Virus record (IMG/VR): IMGVR_UViG_3300024262_000099
Span: 1 to 38,998 of that record
Strand: one strand, 5' to 3'
DNA from: a virus
Length of the DNA stretch: 38,998 nt
The notes under the pieces were generated by a model that was not told the origin of the DNA, did no database searches, and saw nothing but the letters and a program-made list of their open reading frames with translations. This document shows, piece after piece, positions 15,734 through 22,052 of the stretch (position 1 is its first letter; each line of letters opens with the position of its first letter). Both the position numbers and the translations under genes were made by a program.

Positions 15734-16149
15734 AGTAATTCAATAGACAGCCTATCAGCATAATCATTAAGATAATTTTCACTATGCCCCTTTACCCATT
15801 CAAAGCTCACATCAATCTGCCCCATCAAACCTAGAATATCTTTTATTAGGTCGTAGTTGGCTTTCTTCTGACCCTTTCTACGCTTCTCTATATTCCAAAC
15901 AGTAAGTGAATCAATAGAATAACGACTATCAGAATAAATTAGAACTTCATCATAATCATTTTTAATAGCATAAAGGATTGCTTCTGCTATCGCTGTAAGT
16001 TCACCAGTATTATTCGATTGCTTACCACGAACAAAACCATTGTCTTCTGATATGATTATATCATTCTCAACAACAACATAACCCCAACTAGCCGTTGCCC
16101 AATCTGTGCCATTACCTGTACACGCTCCATCAGTGTAAATCTCTAACAT
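15730..16149 (-). CDS. rnhA: Ribonuclease HI
   Basis: 139 residues, the usual length of a compact RNase HI, which cuts RNA in RNA:DNA hybrids (primers, R-loops). The DEDD catalytic set is intact: D7 in 'IYTDGAC', E50 in 'NNTGELTAI', D74 in 'IYSDSRYSI', and D132 in 'NDYADRLS'. The 'WVKGHSEN' loop with its His is also present. It lies downstream of the structured RNA region and is the first gene of a chain of overlapping genes. No polymerase is encoded, so it would act with host replication enzymes. Confidence 0.93.
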   Translation of the reverse strand: MLEIYTDGACTGNGTDWATASWGYVVVENDIIISEDNGFVRGKQSNNTGELTAIAEAILYAIKNDYDEVLIYSDSRYSIDSLTVWNIEKRRKGQKKANYDLIKDILGLMGQIDVSFEWVKGHSENYLNDYADRLSIELL

Positions 16150-16160
16150 AAATATAAGTA

Positions 16161-16189
16161 TTATTAAGCTTAAAGCTCTCAGGTATCAA
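16161..16189 (-). promoter_or_regulatory. Possible promoter for rnhA
   Basis: The minus strand shows TTGATA (16189-16184), a 17-base spacer containing the palindrome AGCTTTAAGCT, and TAATAA (16166-16161). The predicted start near 16154 would lie about 5 bases before the RNase H ATG. Both hexamers are imperfect. Confidence 0.35.
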
Positions 16190-16280
16190 GAGTTTTTCCC
16201 TCCCTATGCGATAAGACATAAAGAAAGAAATATCTCTATAACCTGTATTACCCTTTCTCAGGCTTTACATACCAGAACTT

Positions 16281-16532
16281 TATAGTTGCCTATAGGTTCA
16301 CACTCCTGCAAACCGTACACTCTTTTTGGATTACTGGTCACCGATATAAACTAACATAATCCGCACTAGATCACTTGTTTGTTTTCTCGTCAGGTTCTTA
16401 AGCCTGACAAAGGATTATGTATCATCATTCATAACGGGGAGTTGTTATCAGTTCCCTGCTCAGCGTACTTATCACGTCAAGTACCCATAATTCTGAGCTG
16501 TGCTACCCGTTCACCCGATAACTAATGAACGG
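16281..16532 (-). ncRNA. Candidate structured non-coding RNA
   Basis: The gene-free stretch 16150-16645 holds a dense series of stems on the minus strand. In 5'-3' order of that RNA: CCGTTCA/TGAACGG (16532-16507); GCTCAG/CTGAGC (16498-16458) enclosing GTACTT/AAGTAC (16484-16465); ACATAATCC/GGATTATGT (16420-16354) enclosing GTCAGG/CCTGAC (16408-16389); GGTTTGCA/TGTGAACC with wobble pairs (16314-16295); and TATAG-GCAA-CTATA with a GNRA-type loop (16294-16281). Nested stems over 250 nt with no coding frame suggest a functional RNA, bounded upstream by a terminator. The true ends probably lie between 16190 and 16555. I could not match it to group I/II introns, RNase P, tmRNA or other classes. Confidence 0.55.
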
Positions 16533-16552
16533 ACACCTCCACGTTTTTTGTA

Positions 16553-16586
16553 ACAAATAAAAAGAGAAGTCGGCGATTACTTCTCT
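16553..16586 (-). terminator. Rho-independent terminator after rusA
   Basis: On the minus strand AGAGAAGT, an 8-base loop AATCGCCG and ACTTCTCT are followed by TTTTTATTT. The loop's ATCGCC can also pair with GGCGAT about 30 bases upstream, giving a pseudoknot or an alternative fold that might control read-through. It would end the methyltransferase-HNH-RusA transcript ahead of the structured RNA. Confidence 0.7.
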
Positions 16587-16644
16587 AGTCTCAGTTATTA
16601 CCAAGTTATCGCCCAACCAAATAATAACTCCCTTTGTTTTCTGA

Positions 16645-17010
16645 TTACATTTTACACCTCTCAATATATAAGTCAAATGTATTTTCCTTTTGTTCACCAA
16701 TTTCAAAGCAAATCTCCTTGACATAATCAGGATTATCATCTGGAATCAATCCTAGATCAACCATTGCATCGATAGCAAATTTAACACTAGGGTAATTCCC
16801 ATCCAGATCCCTTAGGCATCTTTTGTCTTTATGGTGGAAGACGAAAGTTAGCTTGATCGGGGTTTCAATAGGTTCTTTCTTGTGGCCACACTTCTGCAAT
16901 GCTTCTAGGAAGAACCAACAGAACTCCTGTTTGAGAGCGTTTAGTTTGTGATAGTGGCAGTTCCTATACTGGTTCATGCTAATCGTTCTGGGGATGTCTT
17001 TGATCTTCAT
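16645..17010 (-). CDS. rusA: RusA-family Holliday junction resolvase
   Basis: 121 residues, the usual RusA length. It would cut four-way DNA junctions during recombination or before packaging. The metal-binding acidic pattern is visible: D68 and D70 in 'RCLRDLDGNYPSVKF', D81 in 'AIDAMVDLGLI' and D91-D92 in 'IPDDNPDYV'. The N-terminal 'IPRTISMNQYRNCHYHKLN' is the usual entry strand of the family. It lies 10 bases after the HNH gene in the same operon, and a terminator follows it. Confidence 0.9.
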   Translation of the reverse strand: MKIKDIPRTISMNQYRNCHYHKLNALKQEFCWFFLEALQKCGHKKEPIETPIKLTFVFHHKDKRCLRDLDGNYPSVKFAIDAMVDLGLIPDDNPDYVKEICFEIGEQKENTFDLYIERCKM

Positions 17011-17019
17011 TTCTATTTT

Positions 17020-17589
17020 TTAAAAAGTATTATGTTTTAAATATTCTAATTCAGGGAATAATTCCCAAAGCTTTCTTTCTTTTATTAACTTTTCTCTTGA
17101 GTCCTTTTTTCTTCTATGAAGGGTATTATGGCAACTCCTACAGGAAATAATTAAGTTCATTTTATTGTGTATATTTTTATGTCTTGGTGCTTCAGATCGA
17201 TAAATAATGTGGTGTAAATCCATCTGACCATTTCTACCACAAATTTGGCATAGCTTAATTTTACTATGCAACTCTTTAGAAATTTTTATAAAATCACTTC
17301 TGTATCCATCTTTATAAGCTGGGTTGCCTTCTCCTTTTCTTTTTTCTTTTTGGTGTAGCTCAAAACACTTTCTATTACAATACTTCTGCTTACCACAACT
17401 TCTAAAATATTTAAAACTATTCCCACAGAACCTACATAATGCTTCCTGTTTTGGATTCTCTCTCTTTTTTGCTTGTCTTATCCTTTCTTTCTCTCTGTTT
17501 CTTATAATCTGACAATCATAGCACCTTACCTGTATAGGTGCTCTTTGAGTAAATATAACCCCGCAATCTTTACATTTCTTTTCTTTCAT
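17020..17589 (-). CDS. HNH endonuclease with zinc ribbons
   Basis: 189 residues. The N-terminal 95 residues hold zinc-binding pairs ('CKDCG', 'CYDC', 'CRFCG', 'CNRKC'). The C-terminal HNH nuclease reads 'LCQICGRNGQMDLHHIIYRS', then N in 'KMNLIISC', then 'CRSCHNTLH', so both structural zinc pairs and the catalytic His are intact. The ATG overlaps the previous stop (ATGA). It may be a free-standing homing nuclease or a phage nuclease serving recombination; the presence of RusA next door allows either. Confidence 0.85.
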   Translation of the reverse strand: MKEKKCKDCGVIFTQRAPIQVRCYDCQIIRNREKERIRQAKKRENPKQEALCRFCGNSFKYFRSCGKQKYCNRKCFELHQKEKRKGEGNPAYKDGYRSDFIKISKELHSKIKLCQICGRNGQMDLHHIIYRSEAPRHKNIHNKMNLIISCRSCHNTLHRRKKDSREKLIKERKLWELFPELEYLKHNTF

Positions 17590-17924
17590 AATGTTGTTTC
17601 TTGCATAAATTTTTGAAAACTCAATAAACTCCTGTAAGCGTCTAGCTTTCGTTCTAAGACACCTTTCTTACCTTCAAGCTGATAGTAGACTGTATCTACT
17701 TTAAAAGCCTTCCAGAGGTACTTTTTGTAGCCCTCCGATCCATGAGCTCTCCTTGTTCTCTCCACATCACTGCCCTCAAACTTTTCTTTCTCTAAACTAA
17801 GCACAACTTTCTTGTACTCATCAACATAGTTCTTATCTGCTTTAGCTTTTGCAAATTCATCAACCATCAGATCGAGTTGATCGACTGTCTTGTAGATTTC
17901 ATTTTGAAGCTCTTGGTAGTTCAT
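17586..17924 (-). CDS. Hypothetical helical protein
   Basis: 112 residues, strongly helical and charged ('MNYQELQNEIYKTVDQLDLM'), with 'SDVERTRRAHGSEGYKKYLWKAFKVD' in the middle and 'LERKLDAYRSLLSFQKFMQ' at the end. It is fused into the operon by a TAATG overlap with the methyltransferase stop and an ATGA overlap with the HNH gene. It may be an accessory factor for these DNA enzymes. No family recognised. Confidence 0.7.
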   Translation of the reverse strand: MNYQELQNEIYKTVDQLDLMVDEFAKAKADKNYVDEYKKVVLSLEKEKFEGSDVERTRRAHGSEGYKKYLWKAFKVDTVYYQLEGKKGVLERKLDAYRSLLSFQKFMQETTL

Positions 17925-18526
17925 TAGAATAAAGTTGTTTTAGTAAAGGCTTCTTTGAATATGTGAAGCCCAAGTTGTGGATCAACCATATTTCTAAGAA
18001 TTTTTACTTTATTGTAACCACCACTTATTTTATATTTTGATAAATTATATCCATAAATTGTAGAGTCACTTTTGATATTAGCGTGTTTTCTATCACCATC
18101 GCCAACGAACATAGTCATCTGAAAATTAGTCCAAAATAAGTGTCGATGCATTTCTTTTGCTGGAATTAAGGGTTTGTACCAGGGGATAACATTTTCAACC
18201 ACCCATTTGCCATTAAAATATCCTTCCAAAAATAATATTTCTTCATAGAGTTTAAGATCTGGAAAAATTGGTGGGTTTTGGTGCGTGGCTGCCTTGCGTA
18301 TTCTTGAATGGCTAGGGCAAGGAGGTGAGGCCCATATAAAATCAAACTCCTTAAAGTGGTCTAGTAGATACTGGTGAGCATCTGTAACAATAACAGTATC
18401 ATTAGGGAAGAAGTCCTGATAGATAGCAGCGATTTGTGGGTCGTATTCAACTGCTGTGATCTCATGTTCATCACCCCAAAGTTTACGGTTACCACCGATA
18501 CCTGCGTATAAGTTTAAAATTTTCAT
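17924..18526 (-). CDS. Compact C5-cytosine DNA methyltransferase
   Basis: 200 residues from the ATG at 18526, chosen because it overlaps the stop of the 52-residue gene before it (ATGA) and starts right at motif I 'MKILNLYAGIGGNRKLW'. Motif IV 'WASPPCPSHS' carries the catalytic Cys70, motif VI is 'WVVENVIPWY', and motif X-like 'NMVDPQLGLHIFKEAF' closes the fold. It is about half the usual length and the target-recognition region between motifs VIII and IX is very short. It would methylate phage DNA against host restriction; no cognate nuclease is adjacent except the HNH protein. Confidence 0.9.
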   Translation of the reverse strand: MKILNLYAGIGGNRKLWGDEHEITAVEYDPQIAAIYQDFFPNDTVIVTDAHQYLLDHFKEFDFIWASPPCPSHSRIRKAATHQNPPIFPDLKLYEEILFLEGYFNGKWVVENVIPWYKPLIPAKEMHRHLFWTNFQMTMFVGDGDRKHANIKSDSTIYGYNLSKYKISGGYNKVKILRNMVDPQLGLHIFKEAFTKTTLF

Positions 18527-18681
18527 ACAAATTGGATGTAAGTTCCAGTACAATTATATTTAGTCCAGACGTATAGGTCATTAGAGACGTGTTCACACAT
18601 TTTCTGTTGCAACATATGATCCATATACTTAGATGGAATCCGCATCACTACCTCCTGTGGTTCGATATGTAGTAGTTTCAT
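18523..18681 (-). CDS. 52-residue leader-gene protein of leftward operon
   Basis: MKLLHIEPQEVVMRIPSKYM then 'DHMLQQKMCEHVSNDLYVWTKYNCTGTYIQFV'. It is the first frame after the leftward promoter (about 14 bases from the predicted start of transcription) and its stop overlaps the methyltransferase ATG. It may be a small regulator or a coupling leader. Not recognised. Confidence 0.6.
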   Translation of the reverse strand: MKLLHIEPQEVVMRIPSKYMDHMLQQKMCEHVSNDLYVWTKYNCTGTYIQFV

Positions 18682-18690
18682 AAAATTAAT

Positions 18691-18719
18691 TTGACATGAT
18701 CATTATACTTTGATACAAT
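18691..18719 (+). promoter_or_regulatory. Rightward early promoter
   Basis: TTGACA (18691-18696), a 17-base spacer and TACAAT (18714-18719) give a near-consensus sigma70 promoter. Transcription would start near 18726, about 30 bases before the ATG at 18756. Its span overlaps the leftward promoter, so the two should compete. Confidence 0.75.
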
Positions 18720-18731
18720 CCATTTTGTCAA
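18702..18731 (-). promoter_or_regulatory. Leftward promoter overlapping the rightward one
   Basis: On the minus strand TTGACA (18731-18726), an 18-base spacer and TATAAT (18707-18702) match consensus perfectly. The two -35 boxes form an inverted repeat TTTGACA...TGTCAAA (18690-18732). Start near 18695, about 14 bases before the ATG at 18681. An operator for the nearby HTH proteins could lie here. Confidence 0.75.
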
Positions 18732-18755
18732 ACTTTATTTTATAATTTATCTACT

Positions 18756-19223
18756 ATGTATTTTAAGGTAAAAGGTAAATTCCTCCATAAGAGAGGAAAC
18801 ACAAAAAAACTCTACGATTTAATAGAGAGCGGGGACAAACCAACAATCAAAGAAATAGCAGAGTTTTTGTATGGTGAGTATAACGTAAAAACCAGAGGGA
18901 GTGCAAACCGAACTTTGCACCAACTTAGAACTTATTATAGGAACTCTCATGGAGTTTTGTTCGGAGCGGTAAAAGAAAACAAAGTATGGAGACACCAGAA
19001 AATCGAGGAATCAGAACAGATTGTCGCTAAGGGGCGAGTAAATTCCGCTCAAGCTATTGCAAATCATAAGTCGCTTATATTCAAACAGAATATGGATGGG
19101 CTTGATCCGCAGGGGAGGAGTGAACTTAGAGAATGTATATTGATAACTCAAAAGCAAATCATCGAGGATGAACTTATATCACTTAAACAAACAAATGATG
19201 ATGATACAAAATATATCAATTAA
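18756..19223 (+). CDS. Winged-helix-like DNA-binding protein, first early gene
   Basis: 155 residues. The N-terminal 70 read 'LYDLIESGDKPTIKEIAEFLYGEYNVKTRGSANRTLHQLRTYY', with the order of helices and the 'T.KEIAEFLYG' step of a winged-helix or HTH domain. The C-terminal half is helical ('SAQAIANHKSLIFKQNMDG', 'QKQIIEDELISLKQ'). It is the first gene after the rightward promoter, so a role as early regulator or replication initiator is plausible. It overlaps the ParB-like gene by about 29 bases. Confidence 0.65.
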   Translation: MYFKVKGKFLHKRGNTKKLYDLIESGDKPTIKEIAEFLYGEYNVKTRGSANRTLHQLRTYYRNSHGVLFGAVKENKVWRHQKIEESEQIVAKGRVNSAQAIANHKSLIFKQNMDGLDPQGRSELRECILITQKQIIEDELISLKQTNDDDTKYIN

Positions 19224-20130
19224 TGAGATCAAATTTGATCCAACACAGCCACGCAAATATATAGATGAGGAAAAGGTACAAGGAATGGCTCAGTCAATGA
19301 AAGAGCAAGGTGTTATTAATCCTATCGAGATCGATGGAGATTATGTGATCGTAACAGGTGAACTCCGATACCGAGCAGCAAAGGAAGCTGGACTTGAAAC
19401 AATCCCTTGTAAGGTGATCGAGATTACCAAGAAGAATCGTTTTGAACGTCAGGTGGTGGAGAATATACACCACAACACAATGAGTGCATGGGACACCGCA
19501 GTAGCTTTAGACAAGCTATTATCAACTGCGTACGTCGTACGCAGTCAGGGTAAAGACTTTGGTATTAGAAAGCTCGCTGACAAGATAGGAAAAGGTGAGA
19601 AATGGATACGAGATGAGCTTGATCTATTATTGACAGATAAGAAAACGCAAAATGCTCTAAAGGAAAATAAGGTTTCTAAATCACAAATACGATCAACTAA
19701 ATCAGAGGATAAAGAACTACAAGGAAAATTAGAGAAATTTGTTTTAAAAAATCCAGAGGTTGGCAGTAAGGTTGTCGGCAAGATCAGACAAGCTATACAT
19801 GAGAACCCTGATAAAGAAGAACAAATTTTAAAACAGAAGTACAAAGATGTTAATGTAGAAAGAGCACAAAAGATTATAGAGAACATAGCTCCAACAGTAG
19901 AAGATAAGGCTAGAGATATAAACTTCTATTTTGAGGATATTGAATCGGCTGTAAACCGCCTTGTGAAACTCATCAATAATCCACCAGAGAAAGTTGTCGC
20001 TAAAGGAGGACTGATTGAGTTCAATGCCAAGGTTGCTATGATCAAATTGATAGACCTTTCCAACAAATTACAATTAATTTTTAACCAACAACAAAATGCT
20101 AGACTTGAAAGCAACACTACAGAAAGCTAA
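19195..20130 (+). CDS. parB: ParB/Spo0J-like nucleoid or partition-type protein
   Basis: About 311 residues. The ParB/Srx nuclease-like domain is clear: 'ISINEIKFDPTQPRKYI', then 'MAQSMKEQGVINPIEI' and the nucleotide-binding box 'VTGELRYRAAKEAG'. The linker helix 'RQVVENIHHNTMSAWDTAVALDKLL' and the HTH 'KDFGIRKLADKIGKGEKWIRDELDLL' follow. No ParA is encoded, so it may act as a DNA-binding regulator or in replication rather than plasmid-type partition. Three consecutive ATGs at 19195-19203 are possible starts; an upstream one at 19168 is less likely. Confidence 0.85.
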   Translation: MMMIQNISINEIKFDPTQPRKYIDEEKVQGMAQSMKEQGVINPIEIDGDYVIVTGELRYRAAKEAGLETIPCKVIEITKKNRFERQVVENIHHNTMSAWDTAVALDKLLSTAYVVRSQGKDFGIRKLADKIGKGEKWIRDELDLLLTDKKTQNALKENKVSKSQIRSTKSEDKELQGKLEKFVLKNPEVGSKVVGKIRQAIHENPDKEEQILKQKYKDVNVERAQKIIENIAPTVEDKARDINFYFEDIESAVNRLVKLINNPPEKVVAKGGLIEFNAKVAMIKLIDLSNKLQLIFNQQQNARLESNTTES

Positions 20131-20284
20131 TATGTCAGTTTACCGATTCGGAATAGAAATAGGTAGACACTCACAACAGCTTTACTCTTACACAAGCGGT
20201 AAACATAAGATCAGCCCTCTTTTGGAGGAAAAGATGAGAACATATTTTAAAGAACATGCAATAGAAGTTGTAGAAAAAGATTAG
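20096..20284 (+). CDS. Small XRE/Cro-like HTH protein
   Basis: 62 residues: 'MLDLKATLQKANMSVYRFGI', then 'GRHSQQLYSYTSGKHKISPLLEEKMRTYF', the helix-turn-helix pattern of small Cro-type repressors. It overlaps the last 35 bases of the ParB-like gene. The start at 20096 keeps the first HTH helix intact. It could bind the inverted-repeat operator at 18690-18732 or the promoter just downstream. Confidence 0.65.
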   Translation: MLDLKATLQKANMSVYRFGIEIGRHSQQLYSYTSGKHKISPLLEEKMRTYFKEHAIEVVEKD

Positions 20285-20302
20285 TCTTTTATAAAATTAC
20301 TA

Positions 20303-20331
20303 TTGACTATATTTGAAAATAGGAGTAATAT
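20303..20331 (+). promoter_or_regulatory. Possible early promoter in the 136-base gap
   Basis: TTGACT (20303-20308), a 17-base spacer and TAATAT (20326-20331). The gap 20285-20420 has no frame of its own and is the longest in the early arm, so it may hold a promoter or operator. Start near 20338, about 80 bases before the next ATG. Confidence 0.45.
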
Positions 20332-20420
20332 TAAAACTGCCACCAAGAGAAACACCTTTCGCCAATAGGCAATAATAAGGTCAATACAAAGATTCTCTCA
20401 GGCACACATCTTAACCCCCT

Positions 20421-20717
20421 ATGCTTATGTTTAATACTAACGATGATAACGCTCTGTGGAATGAAGCCGCAGAAGCTTGTGGAGAGGACTTCTGGTTATC
20501 AGAAGGACAAGTGTATAGAGTTCTCACTTATTTTGGGAGCACTAAACTATATGTAAGAGGCAATCACTACGATCTTACCTTTATTAAGGGTGATCCTGCT
20601 GATCGCCACGAACAGGCTAAGAAACTTGCCCATGAGATCAAGGCTTATAGCGACCACAAGCTCCGACCTATGATGAGAGATTTGGTTGAACTTTTACCAG
20701 CAGAAATTTTATTTTAA
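20421..20717 (+). CDS. Hypothetical protein
   Basis: 98 residues: 'MLMFNTNDDNALWNEAAEAC', 'FWLSEGQVYRVLTYFGSTKLYVRGNHYDLTFIKGDPADR', 'KLAHEIKAYSDHKLRPMMRDLVELLPAEI'. An alternative ATG lies two codons in. It shows an alpha-beta layout with no recognised domain, and it is followed closely by a zinc-ribbon gene. Confidence 0.65.
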   Translation: MLMFNTNDDNALWNEAAEACGEDFWLSEGQVYRVLTYFGSTKLYVRGNHYDLTFIKGDPADRHEQAKKLAHEIKAYSDHKLRPMMRDLVELLPAEILF

Positions 20718-20727
20718 TCCAAATACT

Positions 20728-20916
20728 ATGAAAAAATGTACCTATTGCGAGGACTTAGAATCAATGGATTCGGAATGTCCTGATGACCCAATGCATGGAT
20801 CAGTAATATACTGCGATGAATGTGAAGCTGAATACTATGTAGAATACGGAACCGATACTATCAACGCTTGTAATGAGCAAGCACAATTTAATCACCCTAA
20901 TCTTAAAAAGTTATGA
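20728..20916 (+). CDS. Small zinc-ribbon protein
   Basis: 62 residues starting MKKCTYCEDLESMDSECPDD at 20728, which follows the recurring AATACTATG leader; the longer frame from 20686 is not favoured. Cys pairs CTYC (4-7) and CDEC are set for one zinc. Its stop overlaps the next gene's start (ATGA). Function unknown. Confidence 0.65.
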   Translation: MKKCTYCEDLESMDSECPDDPMHGSVIYCDECEAEYYVEYGTDTINACNEQAQFNHPNLKKL

Positions 20917-21410
20917 ATCTCACAATGTTTACACCTAAATACGATTTGAACCACGACGAACCAGTCAAAATTAAGCTGATTGGATTCGGACAAGAAAAGA
21001 CAGGGAACTATGGCCCCTACTATCCTGACTGCACCATCGAAGTTGCTGGTAAGATACAGGGATGGAATCTGAAGATTAAACAGAAGGAGGAGTTAGACAA
21101 GATGGGAGTATCAGCAGGGGGAGAGTTTGTAGTCACCAAAGTTAAAACAAAACAAGGTTACGACTTCATTAAGATAGATGCTACTGGGGATATATCAGTA
21201 CAGCCCCAGAATTCCCCTCAGACGAGAGATAAGCTAGTTGAGCAGAAGATCATACCTGATCAGCAAGCAATCACTCAGAAGCGAATATTGAAAGGTATGT
21301 GTCTAAATTGTTCTTGTAGATTATTGCAAGGGAGAACTGAAGATGTGAAAGAGGTAAAGGAAAAGACAATACAGCTATATGATGAAATGAAAGAATGGCT
21401 TACTAACTAA
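20913..21410 (+). CDS. Possible OB-fold single-strand DNA-binding protein
   Basis: 165 residues. The first 90 are beta-rich: 'PVKIKLIGFGQEKTGNYGPYYPDCTIEV', 'GWNLKIKQKEELDKMG', 'GGEFVVTKVKTKQGYDFIKID', resembling an OB barrel. A short linker then leads to a helical end with 'GMCLNCSCRLLQGRTEDVKEVKE'. Phages that lean on host replication often encode such a small ssDNA binder. The assignment is from pattern only; a different OB-fold or nucleotide-binding role is equally possible. Coupled to the upstream gene by ATGA. Confidence 0.6.
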   Translation: MNLTMFTPKYDLNHDEPVKIKLIGFGQEKTGNYGPYYPDCTIEVAGKIQGWNLKIKQKEELDKMGVSAGGEFVVTKVKTKQGYDFIKIDATGDISVQPQNSPQTRDKLVEQKIIPDQQAITQKRILKGMCLNCSCRLLQGRTEDVKEVKEKTIQLYDEMKEWLTN

Positions 21411-21416
21411 AATAAT

Positions 21417-21692
21417 ATGAACAAAGAAGAATGGCTACGAGAATATATGATGGATCGTGGACTTACATCTAATGAAGCAGATGAGTACCTACGGCTCAAT
21501 CGGAAATGTAACTTTGAGGGGATGATCAGAAAGTGGAGAAAGGAGCATGATCAGGAAGAAAAATGCTATGAGTATGCGGAGGAGTATAGAAAAGAATATA
21601 GCCCTAATCCTGCCAGACAAGCACTCAATATTTATGAGATGGCATCTAGGCAGAGGAATAGGGACAATCCAAATCAATCATTTAATTTCTAA
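21417..21692 (+). CDS. Hypothetical charged protein
   Basis: 91 residues, helical and highly charged ('MNKEEWLREYMMDRGLTSNE', 'KCNFEGMIRKWRKEHDQEEKCYEYAEEYRKEY'), ending in a polar tail. It lies six bases after the OB-fold candidate and could be its partner. Not recognised. Confidence 0.65.
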   Translation: MNKEEWLREYMMDRGLTSNEADEYLRLNRKCNFEGMIRKWRKEHDQEEKCYEYAEEYRKEYSPNPARQALNIYEMASRQRNRDNPNQSFNF

Positions 21693-21702
21693 CTTTACTA
21701 AC

Positions 21703-21903
21703 ATGACAACCAAAAATATTGGTTACCTTCTAACTGTAACATCAGCGATTTACTTCCTGTTGTTATGCGGTTCAATGGTTTTTATAGCCTCCTTTGGCTC
21801 TTTCTCAGCCTTTGCACCAACAAAAGACTTCTTCCTAATCTTAGGAACATCTGCTGTAAACGCTGTACTTATTTTATTACTAACCATTGTAAGCAATGAT
21901 TAA
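21703..21903 (+). CDS. Two-TM membrane protein
   Basis: 66 residues starting at the ATG at 21703, after a TTTACTAACATG leader; the frame is open further upstream but overlaps the previous gene. Two hydrophobic spans, 'IGYLLTVTSAIYFLLLCGSMVFI' (about 6-28) and 'FFLILGTSAVNAVLILLLTIV', form a hairpin. It is the first of a membrane-associated trio with the next two genes. Confidence 0.7.
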   Translation: MTTKNIGYLLTVTSAIYFLLLCGSMVFIASFGSFSAFAPTKDFFLILGTSAVNAVLILLLTIVSND

Positions 21904-22042
21904 ATTTAATCCAGAACTCAAAGAGTTCAAGACTATCTGGGGCTGCTGGTGGGGCATGACATGGAGAATCTCTGTCGCCTACCTAGTGTTCTGTTTAGCC
22001 CTTGGCGTCTTAGTCAAGACTTTCGGATTCTTATATTCATAA
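21896..22042 (+). CDS. 48-residue single-TM protein
   Basis: MIKFNPELKEFKTIWGCWWG then 'MTWRISVAYLVFCLALGVLVKTFGFLYS'. One membrane span covers residues 25-45. The start overlaps the stop of the previous membrane gene by 8 bases, and the gene ends 10 bases before the lysozyme-like gene. It is probably made with them. Confidence 0.6.
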   Translation: MIKFNPELKEFKTIWGCWWGMTWRISVAYLVFCLALGVLVKTFGFLYS

Positions 22043-22052
22043 AAACAAAAAT

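Noticed and set aside
16150-16645. Group I or group II intron, RNase P RNA or tmRNA
   Set aside because: I looked for the group I P7 core, a group II domain V and the RNase P and tmRNA signatures and found none; the flanking genes are both intact, so nothing is being spliced.
16503-16739. A 78-codon frame on the minus strand overlapping the end of rusA
   Set aside because: It shares 95 bases with the conserved RusA C-terminus in another frame, then runs through the terminator and the first stem of the structured region; it has no domain-like character.
18481-18553. Start of the methyltransferase at 18553
   Set aside because: The extra nine residues lie inside the upstream 52-residue gene and precede motif I; the ATG at 18526 overlaps the upstream stop as ATGA and begins directly at motif I.
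19545-19886. A 113-codon minus-strand frame inside the ParB-like gene
   Set aside because: Antisense to a clear conserved domain, hydrophobic and serine-rich as shadows often are, with no promoter seen.
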